DNA of 64,000 bases from assembly GCF_014191055.1 (NCBI RefSeq), contig NZ_JACHWB010000007.1:100889-164888 (forward strand), in the 5' to 3' direction. This DNA is from Microvirga lupini (GTDB lineage Bacteria; Pseudomonadota; Alphaproteobacteria; Rhizobiales; Beijerinckiaceae). The notes below the pieces were generated by a model. That model saw nothing but the letters and a program-made list of their open reading frames with translations. It had not been told where the DNA came from and did no database searches. The translations under genes and the position numbers were made by a program. Positions 25,722 through 32,869 of this stretch are shown here, one piece after another (within the stretch, counting starts at the first letter, position 1; the number at the start of each line of letters is the position of its first letter).

Positions 25722-26417
25722 TCACCTTCGCTCCTGCAGCAGCTCGATCTGCAATTCCTGTATCTCCGCCAGGCGTTCCCACTGCCGCGAAATAAGGTGG
25801 TCGATTTTCTCGTGCAGATGTCGGATTTCGAGCTCGGCTTTCAGATTGACCTGATAGTCGTTCAGGGAGCGTAGCCGATCCTTTGCCTCCTGGCGTCTCT
25901 GGCTCATCATGATGATTGGAGCTTGGACGGCCGCTATGCACGAGAGCACCAGGTTGAGCAGAATGTAAGGGTAGGGATCGAAGGCCTCAGATCCTCGCGC
26001 CGCATTGATGATGATCCAGACGCCAAGGCCAAGAGCGAAGAAGATCAGGAAAGGCCAGCTCCCGCCGAACCTGGCAAGCGCGTCCGACAGGCGCTCGCCC
26101 AGGGTGCGGGTCTCGTCGAAGTTCTCTTCGATGTTTTCCGTGACGGTGATCCCTTCGGCGAGACTGCGTGCCACCTCCCTGTCGAGCCTGGTGAGGTCGC
26201 CTCGCTCCTGGCGCAGGAGCTCCTCCACATAACGGAGGCGATACTGGTCGACGGCTGCTCGGCTGATCCGGCTATGGGCGTCCAGACCGGGATGATCCCG
26301 CCTGATCCTGTCCGCGAGAGCAGGGTGCAGCTGATCGATAAGGAGAAGATCCTTTTGTGGATATGCTTGGCCCGTGATCGGACAGACCGTATGGGAGGAC
26401 GCTGGGTTGGAGGTCAT
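25722..26417 (-). CDS. DUF1003 membrane protein
   Basis: About 231 residues. An N-terminal CPITGQAYPQKDLLLIDQLH segment precedes a helical region (RLRYVEELLRQERGDLTRLD), then the DUF1003 core: ENFDETRTLGERLSDALARF, helix FLIFFALGLGVWIIINAARG, DPYPYILLNLVLSCIAAVQAP and MMSQRRQEAKDRLRSLNDYQ. Two membrane helices with a cytoplasmic coiled-coil tail are predicted. The function of DUF1003 is unknown. ATG 26417 is preferred because GGAA lies eight bases upstream; ATG 26426 is an alternative. It is divergent from the MBL RNase gene across a FixK-like box. Confidence 0.83.
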   Translation of the reverse strand: MTSNPASSHTVCPITGQAYPQKDLLLIDQLHPALADRIRRDHPGLDAHSRISRAAVDQYRLRYVEELLRQERGDLTRLDREVARSLAEGITVTENIEENFDETRTLGERLSDALARFGGSWPFLIFFALGLGVWIIINAARGSEAFDPYPYILLNLVLSCIAAVQAPIIMMSQRRQEAKDRLRSLNDYQVNLKAELEIRHLHEKIDHLISRQWERLAEIQELQIELLQERR

Positions 26418-26436
26418 GATCGCCATTTCCGATGAT

Positions 26437-26450
26437 TTGGCATGGATCAA
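26437..26450. promoter_or_regulatory. Degenerate FixK/FNR-like box
   Basis: TTGGCATGGATCAA keeps TTG-N8-CAA and a full ATCAA half-site but a weak left half. It lies between the divergent DUF1003 and metallo-beta-lactamase genes, 20 bases from one start and 75 from the other. Weaker than the site at 28158. Confidence 0.45.
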
Positions 26451-26524
26451 ACTTAGCCGCTCGACGATGATGTACCAAGGTGCCATTGTCGTGCCTGATC
26501 GTTTCCTGCATCCAGGAGATCCCC

Positions 26525-28120
26525 TTGTCGCTTCGCCTTCACTTTTACGGTGCTGCCCGGACCGTGACCGGCTCCTGCTTCCTGCTTGAGACGGATGACG
26601 CCCGTGTCCTGGTCGATTGTGGCATGTTTCAGGGCTCGAAGGAGGAGAGGGAGCTCAACTACCAGCACTTCCCGTTCCGGGCTGCCGGGATCGATGCACT
26701 CTGCCTGACCCATGCGCATATCGACCATAGCGGCCTCGTGCCGAAGCTCGTGAAGGCTGGCTTCGACGGCCCCATCTACGCGACGGGCGGAACCGCCGAT
26801 CTTGCGTCCATCATGCTTCCGGATTCCGGCTACATCCAGGAGATGGAGGTCAATCAGCTCAACCGTCGCAACAGCCGCCGTGGACGGGATACGGTATCCC
26901 CGATCTATACGGAGGAGGACGCCCTCACGTCCCTCAGGCAGTTTAGACCTGTCGCGTATGGCCAGTGGCAGGAGGTCGCCGTCGGCTTCCGGGCCCGCTA
27001 CTGGAATGCGGGTCACCTGCTGGGATCGGCTTCTATCGAGATCGAGGTGACGTCCGGCGACAAAGAGGAGCCGACCCGTCTTCTGTTCTCCGGCGATATC
27101 GGACCCGATCACAAGCTCCTTCAGCCCGATCCGGACGCGCCGCGCGATCTCGATTACGTGGTCCTCGAATCCACCTATGGCGACACGGACCGGGCTGGCA
27201 CCACCATCGAACGCCGTCGGCGGATGCTGCGGGACGAGGTGCGCACGGCCATGCGCCCGGGCGGGGCTCTTCTCATTCCGTCCTTCGCGGTGGAGAGGAC
27301 ACAGGAACTGCTCGTCGACCTCATGGAGCTGATGGAAGCGGGCGAGCTGCCGGATATCCCCATCTTCATCGATTCTCCCCTCGCCTCGAAGGCCAGCGCC
27401 ATCTTCAAGCGCCATGCGGGAGAACTCAGGAATGGCGCCGATCTGGTGCAGGCGCTCGGGTCCCGATGGGTGCGTTTCACGGAGACGGTCGAGCAAAGCA
27501 AGGCCATCGACCGCATTCACAGCTTCCACATCATCATTGCGGCCAGCGGCATGTGCGAGGCCGGGCGCATCCGGCATCACCTGAAGGCGTGGCTCTGGAA
27601 GGACGAGGCGACCGTTCTCTTTGTCGGCTTCCAGGCGCAAGGCACCCTTGGGCGCATCCTTCAGGACGGCGCGTCGAAGGTCAGAATCCATGGCGAAGAG
27701 ATCAAGGTCCGCGCCCGGATGAGGACACTCGACCTCTATTCCGGCCATGCGGATGGGCCGGAGCTGAAGACATGGCTCTCGGAACGCTTGCCCGTCCGCC
27801 GGGGCGTCTTTCTGGTCCACGGAGAGGATCCGGCCCTGAAGGCTCTGCAATCTTCGCTGGCCGGCCTGGAGCGGACACCGGACGCGCTGATTCCTGAGAT
27901 TGACGACGTTTATGATCTGAGCGGCGAACGCCCCATGCGCACTGATCGTCCTGAGCCGCGGCTGCCGGGTGCGAACGCCGGACACCGGGATTGGCATAAT
28001 GACTATGCGGAACTGCTTCTCGCCATCAACGAGGCCGTTGAGGCCGCCGCCGACAAAAGGGCCAAGGGAGTTATCATCCGGCGCATTCGGGAGGCCCTGA
28101 GGAGCGGAGTTCGCGAATAG
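26525..28120 (+). CDS. Metallo-beta-lactamase fold RNase (CPSF/beta-CASP family)
   Basis: A 531-residue cytoplasmic metallohydrolase. The dinuclear zinc motif is LTHAHIDHSGLVPKL (His63, His65, Asp67, His68), followed by GHLLGSASIEIE, LLFSGDIGPDH, the beta-CASP domain with YVVLESTYGD and IPSFAVERTQELLVDL, and the RNA-specificity region ASGMCEAGRIRHHL and DLYSGHADGPELKTWL. Such proteins are endo- or exonucleases. The start is a TTG at 26525 with AGGAG six bases upstream; a GTG at 26480 lacks such support. It is often found in low-oxygen regulons of Hyphomicrobiales, consistent with the FixK-like box ahead. A C-terminal tail of about 70 residues after the core is variable. Confidence 0.9.
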   Translation: MSLRLHFYGAARTVTGSCFLLETDDARVLVDCGMFQGSKEERELNYQHFPFRAAGIDALCLTHAHIDHSGLVPKLVKAGFDGPIYATGGTADLASIMLPDSGYIQEMEVNQLNRRNSRRGRDTVSPIYTEEDALTSLRQFRPVAYGQWQEVAVGFRARYWNAGHLLGSASIEIEVTSGDKEEPTRLLFSGDIGPDHKLLQPDPDAPRDLDYVVLESTYGDTDRAGTTIERRRRMLRDEVRTAMRPGGALLIPSFAVERTQELLVDLMELMEAGELPDIPIFIDSPLASKASAIFKRHAGELRNGADLVQALGSRWVRFTETVEQSKAIDRIHSFHIIIAASGMCEAGRIRHHLKAWLWKDEATVLFVGFQAQGTLGRILQDGASKVRIHGEEIKVRARMRTLDLYSGHADGPELKTWLSERLPVRRGVFLVHGEDPALKALQSSLAGLERTPDALIPEIDDVYDLSGERPMRTDRPEPRLPGANAGHRDWHNDYAELLLAINEAVEAAADKRAKGVIIRRIREALRSGVRE

Positions 28121-28157
28121 CCTCGGATCAGCTTTCCGAGCTTCGTCACAATCCGGC

Positions 28158-28171
28158 TTGATCAGGATCAA
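28158..28171 (+). promoter_or_regulatory. FixK/FNR box, perfect consensus
   Basis: TTGATCAGGATCAA is a perfect FixK/FNR palindrome (TTGAT-N4-ATCAA). It lies 79 bases upstream of the gene at 28250, so it should activate that gene and the cytochrome c gene at low oxygen. Confidence 0.82.
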
Positions 28172-28249
28172 AGCGTCAGGGTGCGTTCCTCCTAAGCTCT
28201 GACACATTGGCGTGGCTTATTAGAGGCACGGCCGTTTCGGGAGGGCCCC

Positions 28250-28654
28250 ATGCTCCATCACATCACGCTCCATCTGGCCCGCAGCAAGCAGTTCCCCGAG
28301 GGGAGCCCGCGCTATGGCTACGAGATCACCGCACCGCTCGACGAGCGAGGCCACTTGGACCAGGAAGAATGGGCGGACAAGCGGGCTTATTGTCGTGTTC
28401 GCCGCTTCTGGGCCGATGAGGGGGAACGCCAAGGCGTCCTGGTCCACCGTCCGGGCGGGGCCGGCGGAGCAACCTGGATGATCGACTACAACCAGGGTCG
28501 TCCGGGCGACGAGGAGGCCGGCTATCACCTCCATCAGCACCGCTTCGCTGAAGGCGAGTACATCACGATCCAGGATGACGATGAAAAGCCCTATACCTTC
28601 CGGGTCGTCTCCGTGAAGCCGGCCGAGCCCGTCAGAGCGGAGGAGCATCGATAA
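28250..28654 (+). CDS. Conserved hypothetical protein under FixK control
   Basis: A 134-residue soluble acidic protein I cannot assign to a named family. It begins MLHHITLHLARSKQFPEGSP and continues RYGYEITAPLDERGHLDQEE; later parts include FWADEGERQGVLVHRPGG, WMIDYNQG, HLHQHRFAEGEYITIQDDD and TFRVVSVKPA. The pattern reads as a compact beta-rich fold with several His residues (HLHQH) that could bind metal. Start 28250 has GGGAGG upstream. The perfect FixK box precedes it, and its stop overlaps the cytochrome c start (TAATG), so the two are co-translated. Low-oxygen electron transfer or redox sensing is a guess from context only. Confidence 0.82.
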   Translation: MLHHITLHLARSKQFPEGSPRYGYEITAPLDERGHLDQEEWADKRAYCRVRRFWADEGERQGVLVHRPGGAGGATWMIDYNQGRPGDEEAGYHLHQHRFAEGEYITIQDDDEKPYTFRVVSVKPAEPVRAEEHR

Positions 28655-28971
28655 TGAAGCGTCTCACTCTCCTCTGCATCGCGCTGGCGCTCGGCTCATC
28701 GGCCGCGCTGGCGCAATCGGGCCGCGTGCAGCGCGGCTTCACCTTCGCGCAGACCAACTGCTCGCAATGCCACGCCATTGGCCGCTTCGGCGACAGTCCC
28801 ATTCCCGAGGCACCGCCGTTCCGGACCCTCCACACCCTCTATCCCATCGAGGATCTGGCAGAGGCTTTTGCCGAAGGCATCACCACGGGTCATCCGTCGA
28901 TGCCACAATTCGAACTCGATCCGGCCCAAATCAACGATCTGCTCGCCTATCTGCAATCCATTCAGGGATAG
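28654..28971 (+). CDS. Small periplasmic cytochrome c
   Basis: A 105-residue class I cytochrome c. The signal peptide LCIALALGSSAALA is cut before QSGRVQ; the heme motif is NCSQCHAIG (Cys36, Cys39, His40) and the distal Met is in HPSMPQFELDPAQ. The C-terminal helix INDLLAYLQSIQG is typical. It carries electrons in the periplasm. Its ATG overlaps the stop of the preceding gene, so both belong to the transcript from the FixK box at 28158, suggesting a low-oxygen respiratory role. Confidence 0.92.
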   Translation: MKRLTLLCIALALGSSAALAQSGRVQRGFTFAQTNCSQCHAIGRFGDSPIPEAPPFRTLHTLYPIEDLAEAFAEGITTGHPSMPQFELDPAQINDLLAYLQSIQG

Positions 28972-29024
28972 GGCAGCTGTTGAGGCGAGGCGCTTCTTCA
29001 CACAAAGGTCTCGCCCTCTGATGC

Positions 29025-29113
29025 TCAATAGGAGAGGAACAGGGGAACAGGGCCATTCTTGAGCAGGGAGTGGGTCGTGCCGCCGAGCGTCATCTGGCGC
29101 AGGCGCCAAGATC
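29025..29113 (-). pseudogene. Remnant of a universal stress protein gene (C-terminus only)
   Basis: The reverse strand reads LRQMTLGGTTHSLLKNGPV then PLFLSY and a stop, which matches the end of UspA proteins (R-L-R-x-x-L-G-G-x-T-x-x-L-L ... P-V-P-L-F). Before about GSWRLR the open frame has no Usp similarity and lacks the preceding MGGYGH part, so only the last 25-30 residues survive. The 316-base gap between the cytochrome c and LdhA genes holds nothing else recognisable. It probably marks a deletion within this stress cluster. Confidence 0.6.
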
Positions 29114-29287
29114 CCTTCGCCTGAACCGCCGCCTTAAGTCTTGCTGAAAGCCAAGGCTCGCTGGGATCTGCGTGGAGCGGGTTGCTCACTGGACCAAATC
29201 TGGGCAACGCTACAAATCACTTTCCAAGCCTCTTCGCACAGTGCTGGACACCAGGCTTGTGATCGTCAGCCGGAAGGAGCGCCCCCG

Positions 29288-30295
29288 ATGCATGTCACGG
29301 TCTTCAGCACCAAGCCCTATGACCGCCGCTTTCTCGAGGCGGCAAACGCCACGGCTGGGCATTCCCTGTCCTTCCTCGAAGCCCGGCTGTCCTTTGCAAC
29401 GAGCGGTCTGGCCAGCGGTGCCAAGGCCGTATGCGCCTTCGTCAACGATGAGGTGAACGCGAGCGTCCTGGCAAGCCTCGCGGCTGGAGGCGTGAAGCTC
29501 GTGGCCCTGCGCGCCGCCGGGTTCAACAATGTCGATCTGGAAGCGGCGCGGCGCGAGGGCATCACGGTGGCGCGGGTTCCAGCCTATTCGCCCCATGCGG
29601 TGGCCGAGCATACGGTTGCGCTCATCCTCACCCTGAACCGCAACATCCATCGCGCCTACAACCGGGTGCGGGAGGGCAACTTCGCCCTCGACGGGCTTCT
29701 CGGGTTCGATCTGGCGGGCAAGACGGCCGGCGTCGTGGGAACGGGCAAGATCGGCGAGCTGGTCTGCCGGATCCTTACGGGCTTCGGGTGCACCGTGCTC
29801 GCCTACGATCTGCAGCCCAATTCCGCCTGCGAGCAGATGGGCGTGCGCTACGGGCCGCTGAAGGAACTGCTCTCATTGTCCGACATCGTGACGTTGCACT
29901 GCCCTCTGACGCCTGCCACGCATCACCTCATCGATGCCAAGGTTTTGGCGCGAATGAAACGGGGCGTGATGCTCATCAACACAAGCCGCGGGGCGGTCAT
30001 CGATACCAGGGCGGTGTTGCGCGGGCTGAAGGACGGCACCATCGGGTATCTCGGCCTTGATGTCTATGAGGAGGAGGCGGACTTCTTCTTCGAGGATCTG
30101 TCGCAGCGCTTCATCGACGATGACGTCTTCGCCCGGCTGCTGACCTTCCCCAACGTCCTGATCACCGGCCATCAGGCTTTCTTCACTCAGGAGGCGCTGG
30201 CCAACATCGCCGAAACGACCATCACCAACATCACGTCGTTCGAACGGACGGGGCATGCGGTGCACGAAATCTCGGTGGAGAGGATTGCCCGGTAG
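29288..30295 (+). CDS. ldhA: D-lactate dehydrogenase, fermentative LdhA type
   Basis: Cytoplasmic NAD-dependent enzyme reducing pyruvate to D-lactate, 335 residues. The N-terminus [20 protein letters not shown] is that of fermentative LdhA. Also present are [18 protein letters not shown], the cofactor motif [16 protein letters not shown], catalytic Arg in [13 protein letters not shown], Glu in [14 protein letters not shown] and His in [13 protein letters not shown]; the [17 protein letters not shown] region is diagnostic of LdhA rather than glycerate dehydrogenases. AAGGAG precedes ATG 29288. Placed at the end of the low-oxygen cluster, it fits a fermentative outlet, though no FixK box is visible directly upstream. 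Confidence 0.86.
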   Translation: MHVTVFSTKPYDRRFLEAANATAGHSLSFLEARLSFATSGLASGAKAVCAFVNDEVNASVLASLAAGGVKLVALRAAGFNNVDLEAARREGITVARVPAYSPHAVAEHTVALILTLNRNIHRAYNRVREGNFALDGLLGFDLAGKTAGVVGTGKIGELVCRILTGFGCTVLAYDLQPNSACEQMGVRYGPLKELLSLSDIVTLHCPLTPATHHLIDAKVLARMKRGVMLINTSRGAVIDTRAVLRGLKDGTIGYLGLDVYEEEADFFFEDLSQRFIDDDVFARLLTFPNVLITGHQAFFTQEALANIAETTITNITSFERTGHAVHEISVERIAR

Positions 30296-30383
30296 GGATC
30301 AGGCACAATCGTGACATGAAGGCGCTCTCAGGGATCCCGTTTTGGTGCCCGTGCTGGCTAATAATGAAAACGAAACCTCAGGC

Positions 30384-31082
30384 TTAGGATCTGATGTATC
30401 CGGGGTACTTGGCCTTGATCTCATCCACATGAACCAATGTGCCGGAAAGGTGATCCCGCAGATGCTGCTGCGCCTCGGTGGGTTTGCCGTCAGTGATGGC
30501 CTGCACGATCAGCCGGTGATGATGCACGATGTTCTGAGCCTTGCCCGGAGTGGGAAGGTGCAATCGGCGCAGGCGATCGATGTGTCCGCTGCGACTGCGC
30601 ACGAGAACCCAGAGTTCCTGCATCTGCGCCGCCTCGTAGAGATGCTGGTGGAAGTCCTGGTCGGCTGCGGCGAAGGCTTCGAAATCCCCGGCTTCCATCA
30701 GCGCCTGCTGCTGGGCCAGGAAGCCTTGGAGCCTTGCGATCAACCTTTGATCGGGCGCAAGCGCCAGGCTCCTGACGATTTCGAGTTCCAGTGAACGGCG
30801 CAGGAAGTGCGCCTGATGAGCAAGCGTCAGGTCGATCGGGCTGACCACGGTCGCATGCTGCGGGAAAATCTCCACCAAGCCTTCCTCCTGGAGCTTCAGG
30901 AGGGCGTCCCGGATCGGGGTCGAGCTCAAGCCGAATTCCTTCTGGAGGGTGAGGCGGTTCAGCACCGTTCCCGGAGCGAGGGTAAGAGCGAGGATGGCCT
31001 CTCGCAAATGCTCGAAGACCTGAGGCGCCGCATGGCGCGATCTGTCCCGGGGCCGCAACGAGCTGACCGTCAAGGTGTCCAT
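30384..31082 (-). CDS. GntR family regulator, FCD type, of the Tct/sugar-acid locus
   Basis: A 232-residue regulator. Winged helix: QVFEHLREAILALTLAPGTV and LTLQKEFGLSSTPIRDALLK; FCD domain with metal-site residues in DQDFHQHLYEAA, HHHRLIVQAI and LRDHLSGTLVH. It is divergent from the TctC gene with 186 bases between. A 12-bp palindrome placed between the -35 and -10 of the TctC promoter is its likely target. Regulators of this type generally release DNA when the pathway substrate or a product binds, here presumably a sugar acid or its keto-deoxy derivative. It is unrelated in detail to the GntR protein at 19640. Confidence 0.87.
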   Translation of the reverse strand: MDTLTVSSLRPRDRSRHAAPQVFEHLREAILALTLAPGTVLNRLTLQKEFGLSSTPIRDALLKLQEEGLVEIFPQHATVVSPIDLTLAHQAHFLRRSLELEIVRSLALAPDQRLIARLQGFLAQQQALMEAGDFEAFAAADQDFHQHLYEAAQMQELWVLVRSRSGHIDRLRRLHLPTPGKAQNIVHHHRLIVQAITDGKPTEAQQHLRDHLSGTLVHVDEIKAKYPGYIRS

Positions 31083-31157
31083 CTCTCTATCCTTTCGTGG
31101 GCGTCAGCCCACCTGCCGAGGCAGCATTACATCAGAAAGTTGCATCAGGTTACAAGT

Positions 31158-31186
31158 TGACAGACTAATGCATTAGCGTTTTAGTC
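31158..31186 (+). promoter_or_regulatory. Promoter with embedded palindromic operator for the Tct operon
   Basis: TTGACA (31158-31163), 17 bases, then TTTAGT (31181-31186) form a sigma-70-type promoter with a perfect -35. The spacer contains CTAATGCATTAG (31166-31177), a perfect 12-bp palindrome. A regulator bound there would block RNA polymerase. The adjacent divergent FCD-type regulator is the likely ligand of the site. Confidence 0.68.
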
Positions 31187-31268
31187 GCCAATGTTCCCAC
31201 TGGGGCATCCAGCCGCAAACCCGCGAAGACGGGTGGTCAAAACCCACGCACATCATAGGAGGAAGCGC

Positions 31269-32240
31269 ATGAAGGCGCTGAAGCTGTTATCCCTCGCGGT
31301 CCTTGGCATGGCGATCTCTGCGCCCGCGTTTGCTGCCGGCTATCCGGAAAAGCCCGTGACGGTCGTCGTGCCGTTCCCGGCTGGCGGTGCATCCGACATG
31401 ACAGCCCGTGTGACCACCCAGAAGATGCAGGAAAGCCTGGGGCAGCCCATCGTCGTGGAGAACAAGCCAGGCGCGAACGGCTCCCTCGGAGCCGGGCAGG
31501 TCGCAAAGGCCAAGGCCGACGGCTACACCCTCATTGTCGGTTCGATCGGCGTCTATGCCATCAACCCGGCTCTCTATAAGAGCCTGCCCTACGATCCGGC
31601 GAAGGATTTCGACCTGCTCACGGTGGCCGTGCGCACGCCGAACGTTCTCGTGGCCAACCCCAATTTCCCGGCCAACAATGTCAAGGAACTCGTCGAGCAT
31701 CTCAAGAAGAACCCCGATAAGGTGACCTTTGCCTCGTCGGGCGCGGGCTCCTCCGACCATCTCACCGCAGCCTTGTTCTGGCAGAAGACCGGCACCACCG
31801 GCGTCCATGTTCCCTACAAGGGCGGCGCGCCTGCCATCACAGACCTGATCGGCGGCCATGCCGACGTGTCGTTCCAGAACCTCGGCGCCGTGTCGAACCA
31901 CATCAAGGCCGGCAAGCTGAAGCTTCTGGCCGTCACGGCTGAGAAGCGGAACCCCACCTTCCCGGATGCGCCGACCATGAAGGAAGCTGGCGTCGAGGGT
32001 GTCGAGGTCTATTCCTGGCAGGCTGTTGCAGCCCCGAAAGGACTTCCGGCCGACGTGAAGGGCAAGCTCGAGCAGTCGCTGACCTCCGCGTTGAACTCTC
32101 CCGAGGTGAAGGGCAAGTTCAACGACATCGGCTTCGAGGTCGTGGCCAATACGAGCGGCCAGTTCTCGGAGTTCCTGAACCAGGAAATCACCCGTTGGAA
32201 GACGGTCGTCGAGACCGGCAAGATCACGGCTGACCAATAA
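31269..32240 (+). CDS. TctC-like substrate-binding protein (tripartite tricarboxylate transporter)
   Basis: Periplasmic binding protein of the Bug/TctC family, 323 residues. Signal peptide LSLAVLGMAISAPAFA is cut before AGYPEKPVTVVVPFPAGGAS. Further signatures are ENKPGANGSLGAGQVAKAKA, DGYTLIVGS, HVPYKGGAPAITDLIGGHAD and the FPDAPTMKEAGV segment. The strong AGGAGG site precedes ATG 31269. It passes a carboxylate to the TctB/TctA membrane pair encoded next. Bug proteins bind diverse carboxylates; the downstream dehydratase and aldolase point to an aldonic or sugar acid. Confidence 0.92.
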   Translation: MKALKLLSLAVLGMAISAPAFAAGYPEKPVTVVVPFPAGGASDMTARVTTQKMQESLGQPIVVENKPGANGSLGAGQVAKAKADGYTLIVGSIGVYAINPALYKSLPYDPAKDFDLLTVAVRTPNVLVANPNFPANNVKELVEHLKKNPDKVTFASSGAGSSDHLTAALFWQKTGTTGVHVPYKGGAPAITDLIGGHADVSFQNLGAVSNHIKAGKLKLLAVTAEKRNPTFPDAPTMKEAGVEGVEVYSWQAVAAPKGLPADVKGKLEQSLTSALNSPEVKGKFNDIGFEVVANTSGQFSEFLNQEITRWKTVVETGKITADQ

Positions 32241-32396
32241 GCCAGCCTGCTGGGGCAGCCGTGTTGGCTGCCCCTTATCCTGAATATTCGAAATTGCTGA
32301 GAGCGGCGCCATTCGTCCCGGTACTTGTGCGGTCATTGCGCCCGCTGAGATGATGGCAGAACGGCTCATCGTCATTGCACCAGGAGGACGCTCGTG

Positions 32397-32858
32397 ATGT
32401 CACACGTGCTCCAGAAGAAAGATTTTTGGGCTGGCGTGCTCTACATCGCTATCGGCGCTGCTGCCTTCTGGATCGGCCGCGATTATCCGATGGGCACGGC
32501 CGGGCGCATGGGAGCGGGCTATTTCCCCGCCATCCTGAGCGTCATCCTCATGCTGATCGGCCTGCTCTCGGCGGCGCGCGCTATAGCTCAGGAGGGTGAG
32601 GCCGTCGGCGCCATTGCCTGGAAGCCCTTGGCACTTGTCGTCGGCTCGACGGCTCTCTTCGGATTGCTGCTCCCCGGCGCGGGACTTGTCGTCGCTCTGA
32701 TTGTGCTCATCCTGGTCAGCGCCGCTGCGAGCCAGCACTTCCGCTTCGAACCGAAAGCCGCTGCCGGGCTGATCCTTCTGGTCGTGTTCTGCACGCTCGT
32801 TTTCGTCAAGGCTCTTGGCGTTCCGATGCCGCTCGTCGGCTCGTGGTTTGGCGAGTAG
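32397..32858 (+). CDS. TctB-like small membrane subunit
   Basis: A 153-residue, four-helix membrane protein with the TctB pattern: FWAGVLYIAIGAAAFWIGRD, then YPMGTAGRMGAGYFPAIL with the family G-R-M-G-P/A-G-Y-F-P motif, and hydrophobic segments to the end. It is the small subunit of the tripartite tricarboxylate transporter. ATG 32397 and a GTG at 32394 are both near an AGGAGG; ATG is chosen. The gap after TctC is 156 bases without a gene. Confidence 0.88.
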   Translation: MSHVLQKKDFWAGVLYIAIGAAAFWIGRDYPMGTAGRMGAGYFPAILSVILMLIGLLSAARAIAQEGEAVGAIAWKPLALVVGSTALFGLLLPGAGLVVALIVLILVSAAASQHFRFEPKAAAGLILLVVFCTLVFVKALGVPMPLVGSWFGE

Positions 32859-32869
32859 GGGCTCAGGCG

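Noticed and set aside
26453..28207. 584-codon reverse-strand frame over the MBL RNase
   Set aside because: Antisense to a gene with intact zinc and beta-CASP motifs; no domains in the translation.
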